From positions 496,001-560,000 of the forward strand of contig JAMWZW010000001.1 of assembly GCA_024281995.1 (NCBI GenBank): a stretch of DNA of 64,000 nucleotides, given 5' to 3'. Positions within the stretch are counted from its first letter, which is position 1. Each line of letters opens with the position of its first letter. Below are positions 11,428 to 22,042 of the stretch, in pieces. Both the position numbers and the translations under genes were made by a program. The notes under the pieces were generated by a model that worked only from the letters and a program-made list of their open reading frames with translations, had not been told where the DNA came from and did not search any database. Source of the stretch: Nitrosomonas sp. GTDB taxonomy: Bacteria; Pseudomonadota; Gammaproteobacteria; Burkholderiales; Nitrosomonadaceae.

Positions 11428-11913
11428 ATGAGTGCTATTTGGTTCAAAGCATATACAATTGATTACTTGGAAGGTTTGCGTAATGCCAATATGGGCGAGT
11501 ACATTGGTATTCAGTTTATCGAATTGGGAGCGGATTATCTGAAGGGGCGCATGCCGGTGGATAAGCGGACAACGCAACCATTTGGTATTTTGCATGGGGG
11601 GGCCAGTTGTGTGTTATCGGAGACATTGGGTAGTGTGTCTGGCTGGATGACAATTGACCCTGAGAAGTACCGTGCAGTTGGATTGGAACTCAATATTAAT
11701 CACATTCGTGCAGTAACCAAAGGTTATGTCATCGGCATTTGCACTCCATTACATACAGGTCGGAGGACGCAGGTCTGGCAAACGGATATCATTGAAGAAG
11801 ATAGTGGTAAACGGGTGGCGATTTCCCGTTTGACTTTGGCGATCATAGAACAGGGCACACTGAGTGCGCAGAAAGGACATGTGGTTGTTGATAGAGCCTC
11901 TCTTGGAGATTAA
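11428..11913 (+). CDS. Hotdog-fold thioesterase (PaaI/MenI type)
   Basis: A 161-residue hotdog protein. The active-site loop LHGGASCVLSETLGS (His-Gly-Gly followed by a Glu on the next helix) matches acyl-CoA thioesterases such as MenI/YdiI and PaaI. The ATG used here has an AGGAG site six bases upstream; the frame opens 13 codons earlier but that part includes the ribosome site. It hydrolyses an aromatic or acyl CoA ester in the cytosol; substrate unknown. No pathway neighbours. Confidence 0.85.
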   Translation: MSAIWFKAYTIDYLEGLRNANMGEYIGIQFIELGADYLKGRMPVDKRTTQPFGILHGGASCVLSETLGSVSGWMTIDPEKYRAVGLELNINHIRAVTKGYVIGICTPLHTGRRTQVWQTDIIEEDSGKRVAISRLTLAIIEQGTLSAQKGHVVVDRASLGD

Positions 11914-11917
11914 TTCA

Positions 11918-11960
11918 ACAATAAACCTTATACATACGACCGCTGCATAGGGTTTATTGT
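11918..11960. terminator. Possible bidirectional terminator hairpin
   Basis: A 10-base perfect stem (ACAATAAACC with GGTTTATTGT) around a 23-base loop between two convergent genes. The stem is AT-rich and there is no long T-run, so termination is plausible but not certain. Confidence 0.4.
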
Positions 11961-11969
11961 GTCATTGTA

Positions 11970-12428
11970 TTAAATATTTTTGTTGTCTTTGCCTTGGAGA
12001 GGAGTTCCTTTGTCGATCAATTTTTCATCCGCAGGATCAATTTTGTCAGATGATTTTTCTGTTTCAGAATTAGGCTGATCAATTACGTTAGTTTCGACAG
12101 GTTTGCTGTCATTAGCGGCTGGATCAATAGCGGCATGATCTTCTTGGTGAGCTTTACTGTTCCACATGAAATAAATTGCACCCAATGTAACCACTACAAC
12201 TGGCAAAGTAATATACACCAGAAGTGCATATTCAACTGTAATGCCTGCACCCTGTGGGGGAGGGCTATTTACCATGACATAGGCGTGTGTCAAAGCAACG
12301 CCATAGACTGGCAGTAATGCAGCTATATAACGATTGGTTACCAGCGGTCGTACCGTTAACATGTTCAAGACATTGGATCCATAGTACCCAATAAAATAAA
12401 TAAAAATATAAAAGAAAATGGCGCCCAT
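11970..12428 (-). CDS. Hypothetical three-helix membrane protein with acidic tail
   Basis: A 152-residue protein I do not recognise. Three hydrophobic segments lie at about residues 3-22, 34-52 and 66-87, followed by a 60-residue tail rich in D, E, N, K and P (for example NVIDQPNSETEKSSDKIDPADEK) that is probably disordered in the cytosol or periplasm. An AGGA-like site precedes the ATG. Alone between convergent and divergent neighbours. Confidence 0.6.
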   Translation of the reverse strand: MGAIFFYIFIYFIGYYGSNVLNMLTVRPLVTNRYIAALLPVYGVALTHAYVMVNSPPPQGAGITVEYALLVYITLPVVVVTLGAIYFMWNSKAHQEDHAAIDPAANDSKPVETNVIDQPNSETEKSSDKIDPADEKLIDKGTPLQGKDNKNI

Positions 12429-12698
12429 TGGTTTTCCTGTATTTATTGATTTACTGTTAAGAAATAAAATCGCTTGTGAAAAGACTTAAAATCTTCCAAC
12501 TTATGATACACAGATAGCTATGAAAAATGTACTGATAAAAGTAAATGAAGAACTGCAAGGAACTAATAGCAGGTTTTGGCGGTTGCTTGGCTTTTGTATT
12601 TTGTAATACAGGTTTTTTGTAGAAACAAGATTCATCCTTTTGTCACGAAAGTTAGGTATGCTATTGATAAGATTAACATCGTTTGGTTTAAAAGTTAT

Positions 12699-14057
12699 AT
12701 GAATTCTACGCCTTCATCGCCTTTATTGACCAGTAAACGCAAAGAATCCTCGAATGGGAATGTATTGGATATTGCGGAATATTCGGATCGACTTGAACTG
12801 TATAACGAGTTAAATACAGTGGCCTATGAATTGCTTGCGCCACCTTTTGAACTTTCTCATCTGGTATTAATGTCAGAACGTCATTGGGTGGAACAGGAAC
12901 GTAAGCTGATCGGTGAGCTATGCGCACATTATGGTATCAGTCCTCCTAACACACATGAGAATGATTTTAGTGCGAATTTTGGTGAATTTCGTCTCCGATG
13001 GGAACGCCATACTGAATATTCGACTTATACTATCTATCGTGCAAAACCTTTTGAGATACCTTTTGAACATCCTGCCATCGGATATGTGCCGCAAGAATGG
13101 CTGGCATGCTTGCCGGGTGAATTATTGGTGGCAACCCATATTGCTTTTGAAGATCGGTCTTGCCCTAAACGTAGTCTGCATGAATTAGTGACATTATTTG
13201 CTTCTGGAACAGTCATTGGATCTAAGGTAGCGGGTGGAGCGGCCAGTGTGTGGAGCGATAACCAGATTCATCGTGATAATTTTGATCGTATACTGATCCA
13301 TGACGAGAACCTACGTAGCCGTCAGGTGGGGCGATTGGTGCAACGTTTACTCGAAATCGAAACTTATCGTATGCTGGCGATGCTGCCGTTGCCGATTACG
13401 CGCAAAATCATTCCGCAGTTGGCACGTGCCGATCAAAGGCTGGCAGAGCTGATTGCGAGTAATGTGGAAATGAACAGTATTGAAGATGAACAACGTTTGC
13501 TCGATGAATTAACGCGATTGGCAGCTGAAATCGAACAATTGTCGGCACAAACCAGCCACCGCTTTAATGCCTCCAGAGCTTATTACGATATCGTCAAATT
13601 GCGTATTACTGAATTACGCGAAGAGCGCATAGAAGGATTGCAGATGCTGCAGGAATTTATGATCCAGCGCTTGTCATCGGCAATGGGGACCTGTGAATTG
13701 GTGCATACCAAGCTCGAAACATTGTCCATGCGTTTGGGACGTGCATCCGCGTTATTGCGCACACGTGTCGATTTATCCATGGAAGCGCAGATTCGCGATT
13801 TACTGAAATCAATGGATAATCGCGCTCATGTCCAATTGCGTATGCAGGAAACAGTTGAAGGCTTATCGGTGGTAGTGCTGAGTTATTATTTGTTGGGTAT
13901 TTTGGGGTATGGCTTAAAAGCCTTGAAAGCAGGCGGATATGATCTTGATGTTGAATTATTGACAGGTCTGGCAATTCCCGTGGTAGTGTTAAGTGTTTTC
14001 TTTATTGTGACGGGGGTACGTCATGTTTTCCGGAAATTGCATCGGGATAAGCACTAA
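12699..14057 (+). CDS. DUF3422 family membrane-anchored protein
   Basis: About 452 residues from the ATG used here (MNSTPSSPLL); the frame is open 41 codons upstream, but neither start has a good ribosome site. The N-terminal domain carries SERHWVEQERKLIGELC and FRLRWERHTEYSTYTIYR, recognisable DUF3422 blocks; the middle is helical, and two hydrophobic helices near the C-terminus (VEGLSVVVLSYYLLGILGYG and a second about 25 residues on) anchor it. The domain layout recalls CorA-like or sensor proteins but function is unknown. Confidence 0.82.
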   Translation: MNSTPSSPLLTSKRKESSNGNVLDIAEYSDRLELYNELNTVAYELLAPPFELSHLVLMSERHWVEQERKLIGELCAHYGISPPNTHENDFSANFGEFRLRWERHTEYSTYTIYRAKPFEIPFEHPAIGYVPQEWLACLPGELLVATHIAFEDRSCPKRSLHELVTLFASGTVIGSKVAGGAASVWSDNQIHRDNFDRILIHDENLRSRQVGRLVQRLLEIETYRMLAMLPLPITRKIIPQLARADQRLAELIASNVEMNSIEDEQRLLDELTRLAAEIEQLSAQTSHRFNASRAYYDIVKLRITELREERIEGLQMLQEFMIQRLSSAMGTCELVHTKLETLSMRLGRASALLRTRVDLSMEAQIRDLLKSMDNRAHVQLRMQETVEGLSVVVLSYYLLGILGYGLKALKAGGYDLDVELLTGLAIPVVVLSVFFIVTGVRHVFRKLHRDKH

Positions 14058-14075
14058 TAATAGGCCAATGATGTT

Positions 14076-15455
14076 TTAACATTCGGTAATACTGACCGCC
14101 AATCCACCCAGCGAAGTTTCCTTGTATTTCACTGACATTTCTAAGCCGGTTTGTTTCATCGCAGCAATGCAATTATCCAATGACATGAAGTGTTGACCAT
14201 CGCCGCGAATCGCTAACGATGCCGCCGTATAGGCTTTAATGGCACCAAATCCGTTACGTTCAATGCAAGGCACTTGCACCAGACTGCCTACCGGATCGCA
14301 GGTCATGCCGAGGTGGTGCTCGAGTGCAATCTCTGCGGCATTTTCAATTTGTTCTGTTGTGCCGCCTTTGATTGCGCATAAACCTGCGGCAGCCATCGCT
14401 GACGCAGAGCCCACTTCTCCCTGACAGCCGACTTCGGCACCGGAAATAGAGCTGTTGTGTTTAATCAATCCACCAATTGCGCCAGCTACCAGAAGAAAAT
14501 CGCGTACTTGTTTCGGTGTAGTGCCTTCGTGCTTGACGGCATAATAAATGACCGCGGGTATGACACCAGCCGCGCCATTAGTAGGTGCGGTGACGACCAT
14601 ATGACCGGCAGCGTTTTCTTCGTTGACTGCCATCGCATAAGCGCATAGCCAGTCATTCAAGTTGGCTTTTTGCGGATTGCTTTGTAACTGCTGATACAAC
14701 GAATGAGCGCGACGTTTGATGTTAAGGCCGCCTGGTAACCGGCCTTCTGCGACTAGGCCTTTTTCCAGGCATGTGCGCATCGCATCCCAAATAGCATCCA
14801 AACCCTCATTGAGTTCGCGCTCACTAATACGTTCTAACTCATTGCTGTGTTTCATGGCGGCAATGGATAAACCACTATCGGTAGACATTTTCATCATTTG
14901 ATTGGCGGAATCAAAAGGAAAGCCGCAAGATTTGGTCATTTCCAATTTTATCGGTGCAACCAATTGACCAATTTCGGACAATGTGTTGATAAAACCCCCG
15001 CCAATCGAGAAATACGTTTCCGTGAGCAATGTTTTTCCGGTGCCATCCAGCAATTGGAAAATCATTCCGTTCGGATGCTCGGGCAATGGTTCCCCACGGT
15101 CGAAAACAATATCTTCGGGTGGATTAAAGTGAATCATGGCGGATTCATTGACTTGAATGGTTTTTTGCTGCCACAGTTTTTCAAACAATTCGTTGACATC
15201 CAATTTTGCCAGCGCTAACGGTGTGTATTGATGTATCCCTAATGTAACGGCGCGATCGGTGGCGTGACCTTTGCCGGTAAATGCCAGTGATCCACGCAAT
15301 GTGCAACGAACTTGCATAAAAGGCGGCACAGTATGGTTAGCTACATAAGCTTGAATACGATCACGAAAATCTTTGGCCGCAACCATTGGACCCATAGTAT
15401 GCGAACTGGATGGACCAATACCTATTTTAAAGAGATCAAGAACGCTAATAAACAT
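14076..15455 (-). CDS. sdaA: L-serine ammonia-lyase (L-serine dehydratase), iron-sulfur type
   Basis: A 459-residue enzyme that turns L-serine into pyruvate and ammonia with a 4Fe-4S cluster. The cluster cysteines follow the family spacing exactly: C344 (GCQGEVGSA), 41 residues, C386, 10 residues, C397 (TCDPVGSLVQVPC). The N-terminus SVLDLFKIGIGPSSSHTMGP is the single-chain form fused from alpha and beta parts. The frame is open 31 codons further up, but homology begins at this ATG. For an ammonia oxidiser it would feed serine to pyruvate. Confidence 0.95.
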   Translation of the reverse strand: MFISVLDLFKIGIGPSSSHTMGPMVAAKDFRDRIQAYVANHTVPPFMQVRCTLRGSLAFTGKGHATDRAVTLGIHQYTPLALAKLDVNELFEKLWQQKTIQVNESAMIHFNPPEDIVFDRGEPLPEHPNGMIFQLLDGTGKTLLTETYFSIGGGFINTLSEIGQLVAPIKLEMTKSCGFPFDSANQMMKMSTDSGLSIAAMKHSNELERISERELNEGLDAIWDAMRTCLEKGLVAEGRLPGGLNIKRRAHSLYQQLQSNPQKANLNDWLCAYAMAVNEENAAGHMVVTAPTNGAAGVIPAVIYYAVKHEGTTPKQVRDFLLVAGAIGGLIKHNSSISGAEVGCQGEVGSASAMAAAGLCAIKGGTTEQIENAAEIALEHHLGMTCDPVGSLVQVPCIERNGFGAIKAYTAASLAIRGDGQHFMSLDNCIAAMKQTGLEMSVKYKETSLGGLAVSITEC

Positions 15456-15760
15456 TAAATTACCTGCAAAAAATGAGATTCCCACACACCATTGGAATGT
15501 TATCTTGTGAAAAAATATCCTAATAATTAAGGCGCGGCTAGTATGCAATATGTCGTGAATCGACTCAACAAATTTTTCTCAGCAGTGTTTACCCTAGCAT
15601 CCTGCACACCAATTCAGGTAAATTAGAGTTGTTTTTTTCTTGAATGTTGTGCGTGTGCCCATAATTTTATAGGCCTATGTATTTTAGATTAAAAGTGTAT
15701 TCATTATGATTGAAAGATTCGCTAATTTCGATTTATGCTTATCCTGGATACATTCATTTT
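15456..15760. other. Divergent intergenic region
   Basis: About 305 bases between divergent sdaA and the first PAS-GGDEF-EAL gene. It must carry both promoters. I see no hairpin or repeat; the part near 15640-15700 is AT-rich. Confidence 0.5.
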
Positions 15761-18700
15761 ATGAATAATGATATCAATCCTAAACAGTCTTCCAGCCCGC
15801 TTGTAAAAATTCCAGTTGCCACTATCCTGGGTGAGGAACAATTGAGAGAATTGTTCGATGGTATTAAAGATCTGATTCAAAGCATTGCACCCGACGGACA
15901 TTTTCTTTTTGTTAATCGTGCTTGGCGTGAAGCGCTTGGTTATACGGACGAAGAAGTAGCAACGTTGAATGTTTTCAGCATTATTCATCCTGATTATCGT
16001 GCGCATTGTCAGGAATTCATAAAACGCATTTTATCGGGCGAGAAGGTAGGGCTCATTGAAGTGGCATTTGTGGCAAAAGATGGAAAAATTCTTTTGCTAG
16101 AAGGTAACGTCAGTCTCTATTCTGTAGATGGCATACCGGTTGCGACGCGCGGTATATTTCGCGATATTACCGAACGAAAGACCGCTGAAGTGGGGAGGCT
16201 GACACATCAAGAGAGTCTTGAGCATGCAGTGATTCAGCGTACCTATGAATTGCGGACAAGTGAAAAGCGTTTTCGTGATCTTATTGCCAGCATCCCGGGA
16301 GCAGTATTCGAGTTTTGCATTGACGCGCATGGCCATCGCTCGCTTCCTTTCATGAGTGAAGGAGTAACCGATTTAATTGGTTATTCACCTTCCGAATGTA
16401 TGACTGATGTGGAGATTATGTTTCAAATGATTCGTCCTGATGTGTTACCGGAAATGGAAGTGTCTATTCGCAATTCTCAGGAAAAATTGCTGCCCTGGTT
16501 GTATGAGTATCCTGTCCGGACGCCAATAGGTGAGAAATGGTTGCGCGGCTATTCCATACCGCACCGGAAACGTGATGGAAGTACGCATTGGCAGGGAGTA
16601 TTAGTTGATATCACGGCACAAAAGCAAATGGAGATGGCATTACGCAATAATGAACAACTTTTTCGCAGCCTTACTGAGGCGGTGCCAGTGGGGATATTCC
16701 GTGCCGATGCAAAGGGTAAATGCCTCTATGTCAATGAACGCTGGTGCAATATTGCTGATATGGATGCGCAAACAGCTTTAGGTTACGGTTGGACGAATGC
16801 AATTCATCCGGATGACCGTGAAAGAATAATGTGTGAATGGCATAAGGCCGTGCAATATCGGCAGCAATTTATGTGCGAATATCGTTTCTTCTCCAAAGAA
16901 CAGGTCACTACTTGGATTCTGGGGCGTGCTCAGGCAGAACTGAATCCAACGGGCAAGGTACTGGGGTTTGTAGGGACTATTACCGATATTACTGACCAAA
17001 AACTCAAGGAAGTATCACTTGCTGAGTCGCGCAGCTTACTTGAAACAATTATTGATACAGCGCCTGTACGTATTTTCTGGAAAGATAAGAATTTGCGCTA
17101 TCTGGGATGTAACCCTGTTTTTGCTCAAGATGCCGGCGCTCAATCTGTACAAGAAATCATTGGTAGTGATGATTATCATTGGAGCTGGAAATTGCAGGCA
17201 GAGCGCTATCGTAATGATGATCACTTGGTAATGGATTCGGGAATTTCCAAACTCAGTTATGAAGAACCCCAAATGTCCCCTGATGGAACAATGAAATGGT
17301 TACGAACTTCCAAAGTTCCGCTACGTGATGGTAATCATGAAATCATTGGCGTACTCGGTGTTTATCAAGATATTACCAAGCAAAAGCGAATTGATGATTC
17401 TATGCGCTTGGCGGCAACCATTTATGAATCAAGCAACGAAGCGATTATGGTAACCAATGAGGATGATCTGATTATACAAATTAACCCGGCTTTTACGCGC
17501 ATGACGGGTTACGAAATGGTCGATGTAGTCGGCAAGAGTCCGGAAATATTTTGTTCGGGGCGGCATGATTCAGCTTTCTATCAGGATATACGAAGCAGAT
17601 TGTTAAATGAAGATCATTGGCAGGGAGAAATTTGGGATTTACGCAAGGATGGTACGATTCATGCTAAATGGCTCAACGTTAGCGTTATTCGACGACCCGA
17701 TGGCCGTATTCAATACCATGTTTCTCAGTTTACAGACATTACCGAGAAAAAGAAAAAAGATGAGCTCATTTTGTCGCAGGCCAACTATGATCAGTTAACT
17801 GGCCTTCCTAATCGGAATTTGTTCAAAGACCGGCTGGAGATGAAAATCAAAAAAACGCGTCGTAGTAAATTACCGCTATCACTGTTGTTTCTGGATTTGG
17901 ATCATTTCAAAGATATCAATGATACCTTAGGACATGACAAAGGCGATGATCTGCTGATAGAAGTTGCTGCGCGCCTTAAGTCTTGTATCGGTGAAACCGA
18001 TACGGTTGCCCGCTTAGGGGGCGATGAGTTTGCAATTATTATGTCGGATTTCATGGATAATCGGCAGGTTGACGCAATCGCGCTGCGTATTATTCAAAGC
18101 TTGAATAAGCCGTTTAATTTTAGCCAGAATCGAACAGACTATTATATTTCCACTAGCATCGGCATTGTATTCTACCCAAGAGATGGCAATAATATGAAAA
18201 GCTTGATGAAACATGCTGATCAAGCGATGTATGCAGCAAAATTGGAAGGTCGTAACCGTTTTTGCCACTTTACACCCTCCATGCAACGAGAAGCTCGTGA
18301 AAAAATGGAGTTGATTCATGATCTGAGGCAGGCAATAACGAGAAATGAATTGCAAGTTTATTATCAGCCGATTATAGAATTGTCGAGCGGACGTTTTATT
18401 AAAGCAGAAGCATTGGTGCGCTGGAAGCACCCGCGAAGAGGGATGATTAGCCCAGTCACATTTATTCCATTGGCGGAAGAAAGTGGGTTGATTTTGGAAA
18501 TTGGTGAGTTGGTCTTTAAACAATCGATTGCTTTTATTCACCAATGGCAAAAAAGATTCGGTTATATCATTCAAATCAGCGTTAATATGTCACCTATCCA
18601 ATTTAAATTTATGAATAAATTTAATTGGTTAAATAACCTAGCCCAACTTGGATTACCGGGCAATTGTATCAATGTGGAAATTACGGAAGGATTACTATTA

Positions 18701-19075
18701 AAGGATTCTGCGGTTGTTCAGGAATACTTGCTGGAATTTCGTAATAATGGCATTGAAGTATCGATTGATGATTTTGGTACCGGTTTTTCTTCGCTGTCCT
18801 ACTTAAAGAAATTTGATATTGATTACCTCAAGATTGATCATTCGTTTATCAATCAACTCATCAATAGTGAAACCGACCGCACATTAGTTGAAGCTATTAT
18901 TGTCATGGCACATAAATTGGATATCAAAACTATTGCCGAGGGCGTGGAAACACACGAACAACAAGATCTGCTTATTCATTTTGGTTGTGATTATGTGCAA
19001 GGTTTTCTTTATTCAGAACCTATTAAAGGCAAAGCATTTGAGAAAATGCTGGTTGCACAATCAGTCCGTAAATAA
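15761..19075 (+). CDS. Multi-PAS GGDEF-EAL protein (c-di-GMP turnover), degenerate I-site
   Basis: About 1104 residues from ATG (a TTG 17 codons upstream is an alternative). Five PAS domains follow one another (the last starting near residue 545, ATIYESSNEAIMVTNEDD), then a GGDEF domain with the intact motif at about 753-757 and an EAL domain (EAL at 883). EAL catalytic residues are all visible: SVNMSPIQF, VEITEG, DDFGTGFSS, AEGVETHEQ. The inhibitory I-site, normally RxxD just before GGDEF, reads GETD, so product feedback is probably lost. No signal peptide or membrane segment. Followed by a paralogue on the same strand. Confidence 0.93.
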   Translation: MNNDINPKQSSSPLVKIPVATILGEEQLRELFDGIKDLIQSIAPDGHFLFVNRAWREALGYTDEEVATLNVFSIIHPDYRAHCQEFIKRILSGEKVGLIEVAFVAKDGKILLLEGNVSLYSVDGIPVATRGIFRDITERKTAEVGRLTHQESLEHAVIQRTYELRTSEKRFRDLIASIPGAVFEFCIDAHGHRSLPFMSEGVTDLIGYSPSECMTDVEIMFQMIRPDVLPEMEVSIRNSQEKLLPWLYEYPVRTPIGEKWLRGYSIPHRKRDGSTHWQGVLVDITAQKQMEMALRNNEQLFRSLTEAVPVGIFRADAKGKCLYVNERWCNIADMDAQTALGYGWTNAIHPDDRERIMCEWHKAVQYRQQFMCEYRFFSKEQVTTWILGRAQAELNPTGKVLGFVGTITDITDQKLKEVSLAESRSLLETIIDTAPVRIFWKDKNLRYLGCNPVFAQDAGAQSVQEIIGSDDYHWSWKLQAERYRNDDHLVMDSGISKLSYEEPQMSPDGTMKWLRTSKVPLRDGNHEIIGVLGVYQDITKQKRIDDSMRLAATIYESSNEAIMVTNEDDLIIQINPAFTRMTGYEMVDVVGKSPEIFCSGRHDSAFYQDIRSRLLNEDHWQGEIWDLRKDGTIHAKWLNVSVIRRPDGRIQYHVSQFTDITEKKKKDELILSQANYDQLTGLPNRNLFKDRLEMKIKKTRRSKLPLSLLFLDLDHFKDINDTLGHDKGDDLLIEVAARLKSCIGETDTVARLGGDEFAIIMSDFMDNRQVDAIALRIIQSLNKPFNFSQNRTDYYISTSIGIVFYPRDGNNMKSLMKHADQAMYAAKLEGRNRFCHFTPSMQREAREKMELIHDLRQAITRNELQVYYQPIIELSSGRFIKAEALVRWKHPRRGMISPVTFIPLAEESGLILEIGELVFKQSIAFIHQWQKRFGYIIQISVNMSPIQFKFMNKFNWLNNLAQLGLPGNCINVEITEGLLLKDSAVVQEYLLEFRNNGIEVSIDDFGTGFSSLSYLKKFDIDYLKIDHSFINQLINSETDRTLVEAIIVMAHKLDIKTIAEGVETHEQQDLLIHFGCDYVQGFLYSEPIKGKAFEKMLVAQSVRK

Positions 19076-19359
19076 CTTGCATTGATTGCGTAATGGCGCA
19101 TCAAGGCATTGTGCTTGCAGATAAAATGTTGATCGTGTCTTGATGAACGTCAATATTTTTTGTTTGTAGCAAGCGATCGTTATCATGGATGGATCAACAG
19201 ATCGGTTTGGATTGCTATTGTATCATAATAATAAATATAGCTTTTTTATGTGATTCTACGGTAAGCTGTTGATACTGTGGATTGGATTGGATTGTTGGTA
19301 TTCATCAGTATTGATTGATGTGTAAGTTTAATTAACTGAAAAGAAATTGAACGTAAGCT

Positions 19360-21972
19360 ATGACGCCAAAAAATAAACCCAAAGCTAGTCGCAACAAAGC
19401 ATTGATTTCTTCCTCACCTCATCTGGCATTTGATTCAGTGATCGGCTCTAATATGAGCGCACTGGAAAATAGTGTTAGCCCATTAGAAAAAATTCTTAAT
19501 GAAGTAGACGCTTATATCTATACCAAGGATAGGCAGGGACGATATACCTACGCTAATAAGAAAGTCCTCGATCTCTTTGCGGTATCAATCGAGGATATCA
19601 TTGGACATGATGATAAAAAATTTTTTGATTTGAAGTCATCGGATGATGTGAGATTCGATGATAGTCGCGTGATTGAATTGGGGCAAACAATTAAACGCGA
19701 AGAAAGTATGATTGTGAAGTCATCCGGGCAAACACGGTTATTTTGGACTGTAAAAAGTCCTGTGATAAATGATCAAGGGCAAATCACCGGTGAATTAGGA
19801 ATTTCCACAGATATCACCGCCCGTAAAATAACCGAGAATATGTTGCAGGTTGACAGCAATATATTGCAAGATCTACCGATTGGAGTGTGTCTGATTCGTG
19901 CAGTTGATGAGCGGATTATTTATGCTAATCCGCAACTTGGCATTCAGTGTGGATATGGCGTCAATGAACTTCAGGGGTATTCCATCAATCAACTCAATAT
20001 TACGATTGCAACCGGCCCTCTGTTAATCACAAAAGCGATCGCTGCTGAGATTGAGTGTGCCGGTAGATGGACGGGGGGAATCTGTAATCTCAAAAAAGAT
20101 GAAACAAATTTCTCATGCTATATAACAATTTCCGCGACCAATCATCCCATTGAAGGAAAAGCTTGGATATTGACGCTGATCAATATAACGGGCCACAAAC
20201 TGGTTGAGGACATCCTGAATTTCGCTTCTTTACACCAATCACCAGGTTCGCCCGCGAGCAACATCGGAGCGTTGGGTCAGGATATTATCGATCTGAGACA
20301 GGTATTCGATTCCCTAGTGTTAGTAGATGCCATTTATCAGAACAGCAGCGAAGCAATCCTAATCACAGACGAAAATAACTTAATCAAACAAATCAATCCG
20401 GCATTTACCCGAATTACCGGTTATGAACTGCATGAAGTGGTTGATAAGAATCCGCGAATTTTTGTTTCTTCGTGTCATGATAAAGCTTTTTACCAAGCCA
20501 TGTGGCGGGAAATCAACAACAACAATCACTGGCAGGGTGAGATCTGGGGGCAACATAAGGACGGTTCGATTCGCGCCGGATGGCTGACTATCAATCCCAT
20601 TCATCGCTCAAATGGCAAGATACAGGGTTATGTTGCTCAATTTATCGATACTACTGAAAGAAAACAGAAGGAAGACCTGATTTTGTTTCAATCAAATTTC
20701 GATCAGTTGACCATGTTGCCCAACCGTATTTTATTCAGGGATCGGTTAGATCAGGAAACAAGAAAATCGCATCGCAACGGGCAATTACTGGGCGTAATTT
20801 TTCTCGATTTGGATCACTTCAAAGATATCAACGATACGCTCGGCCATGCGGCTGGCGATCAACTGCTACAGGAAGTCGGACAGCGCATCAAATCCTGTGT
20901 GCGTGATACCGACACCGTTGCGCGTTTGGGTGGTGATGAATTTGCAATTATCATCCCTAATATCGAAATTCGCGAGCATGTCGAAAAAATCGCCCGGCAC
21001 ATCATTCATGAACTCGACGCACCCTTTAATCTTCTGGATGATCACGTTGATTATCATATTTCCACCAGTATCGGTATTGCATTCTATCCGGAAGACGGCA
21101 TGGATATCGGCAGCCTGATGAAGTATGCGGATCAGGCGATGTACGCGGCAAAGCAGGCAGGGCGTGATCGTTATTGTTTTTTTACACCCGCATTGCAACA
21201 TAAAGCAAGTGAGAAAATGATTCTTACCAATGACTTGAGAAAAGCATTGGCGCGTAATGAATTGCATGTTTATTATCAACCCATTCTGGATTTGTCTCGA
21301 CGCAGCATCATCAAAGCTGAAGCACTGTTACGATGGAAACATCCCTATCGTGGCATGATAGGACCGCATATTTTTATTCCTTTAGCAGAAGAAAGCGGAT
21401 TAATCGTAAAAATTGGCGAATGGGTTTTCAATCAATCCATTACGCATATTCAGCAATGGCTTGAGCGTTTTGGTACATTGATTCAAGTGAGTATTAATAA
21501 GTCGCCGATTCAGTTTCAAGTGACTGATCAGTCCGCTTGGTGTGAGAAACTAACGCGTGTTGGTTTGCCCGGTGATTGTATTAACGTGGAAATTACAGAA
21601 GGCCTGTTATTAAGAAGCTCGCTTGCGGTACAAAACTTCTTGCTGCGATGTCGCAACAAAGGTATTCAAGTATCCATTGATGATTTTGGTACTGGGTTTG
21701 CATCGCTTTCTTATCTTAAGGAATTTGATATCGACTATATCAAGATAGATCGTTCGTTTATCAGCAATCTAAATGAGAATCCTACTGATCGGGCACTGGT
21801 CGAGGCCATTATCATGATGGCGCACAAATTGGACATCAAAATTATCGCGGAAGGCGTGGAAACAGAAGAACAACAGAATCTTCTTATTGGTTTTGGATGC
21901 GATTATGTGCAAGGCTTTTTTTATTCCCCACCTGTTCCTATTGAAGAATTCGAAAAATTGATCATACCGTAA
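19360..21972 (+). CDS. PAS-PAS-PAS GGDEF-EAL protein (c-di-GMP turnover), intact I-site
   Basis: An 870-residue paralogue of the preceding gene. Three PAS domains (starting near residues 40, 165 and 325) lead to GGDEF (motif 524-528) and EAL (E654). All EAL catalytic residues are seen (SINKSPIQF, VEITEG, DDFGTGFASLS, AEGVETEEQ), and the GGDEF domain keeps the I-site RDTD. The last PAS, GGDEF and EAL parts are highly similar to the upstream gene, so a tandem duplication with different N-terminal sensors is likely. Cytosolic, monocistronic or read together with the next lipoprotein gene, which starts 70 bases on. Confidence 0.93.
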   Translation: MTPKNKPKASRNKALISSSPHLAFDSVIGSNMSALENSVSPLEKILNEVDAYIYTKDRQGRYTYANKKVLDLFAVSIEDIIGHDDKKFFDLKSSDDVRFDDSRVIELGQTIKREESMIVKSSGQTRLFWTVKSPVINDQGQITGELGISTDITARKITENMLQVDSNILQDLPIGVCLIRAVDERIIYANPQLGIQCGYGVNELQGYSINQLNITIATGPLLITKAIAAEIECAGRWTGGICNLKKDETNFSCYITISATNHPIEGKAWILTLINITGHKLVEDILNFASLHQSPGSPASNIGALGQDIIDLRQVFDSLVLVDAIYQNSSEAILITDENNLIKQINPAFTRITGYELHEVVDKNPRIFVSSCHDKAFYQAMWREINNNNHWQGEIWGQHKDGSIRAGWLTINPIHRSNGKIQGYVAQFIDTTERKQKEDLILFQSNFDQLTMLPNRILFRDRLDQETRKSHRNGQLLGVIFLDLDHFKDINDTLGHAAGDQLLQEVGQRIKSCVRDTDTVARLGGDEFAIIIPNIEIREHVEKIARHIIHELDAPFNLLDDHVDYHISTSIGIAFYPEDGMDIGSLMKYADQAMYAAKQAGRDRYCFFTPALQHKASEKMILTNDLRKALARNELHVYYQPILDLSRRSIIKAEALLRWKHPYRGMIGPHIFIPLAEESGLIVKIGEWVFNQSITHIQQWLERFGTLIQVSINKSPIQFQVTDQSAWCEKLTRVGLPGDCINVEITEGLLLRSSLAVQNFLLRCRNKGIQVSIDDFGTGFASLSYLKEFDIDYIKIDRSFISNLNENPTDRALVEAIIMMAHKLDIKIIAEGVETEEQQNLLIGFGCDYVQGFFYSPPVPIEEFEKLIIP

Positions 21973-22042
21973 CAGGATGAGAAAATGTTGTTGGGTAGTA
22001 TTGCTGGCAATGCCATGCAACTTTCAGGCTGGGAAAATTTTC

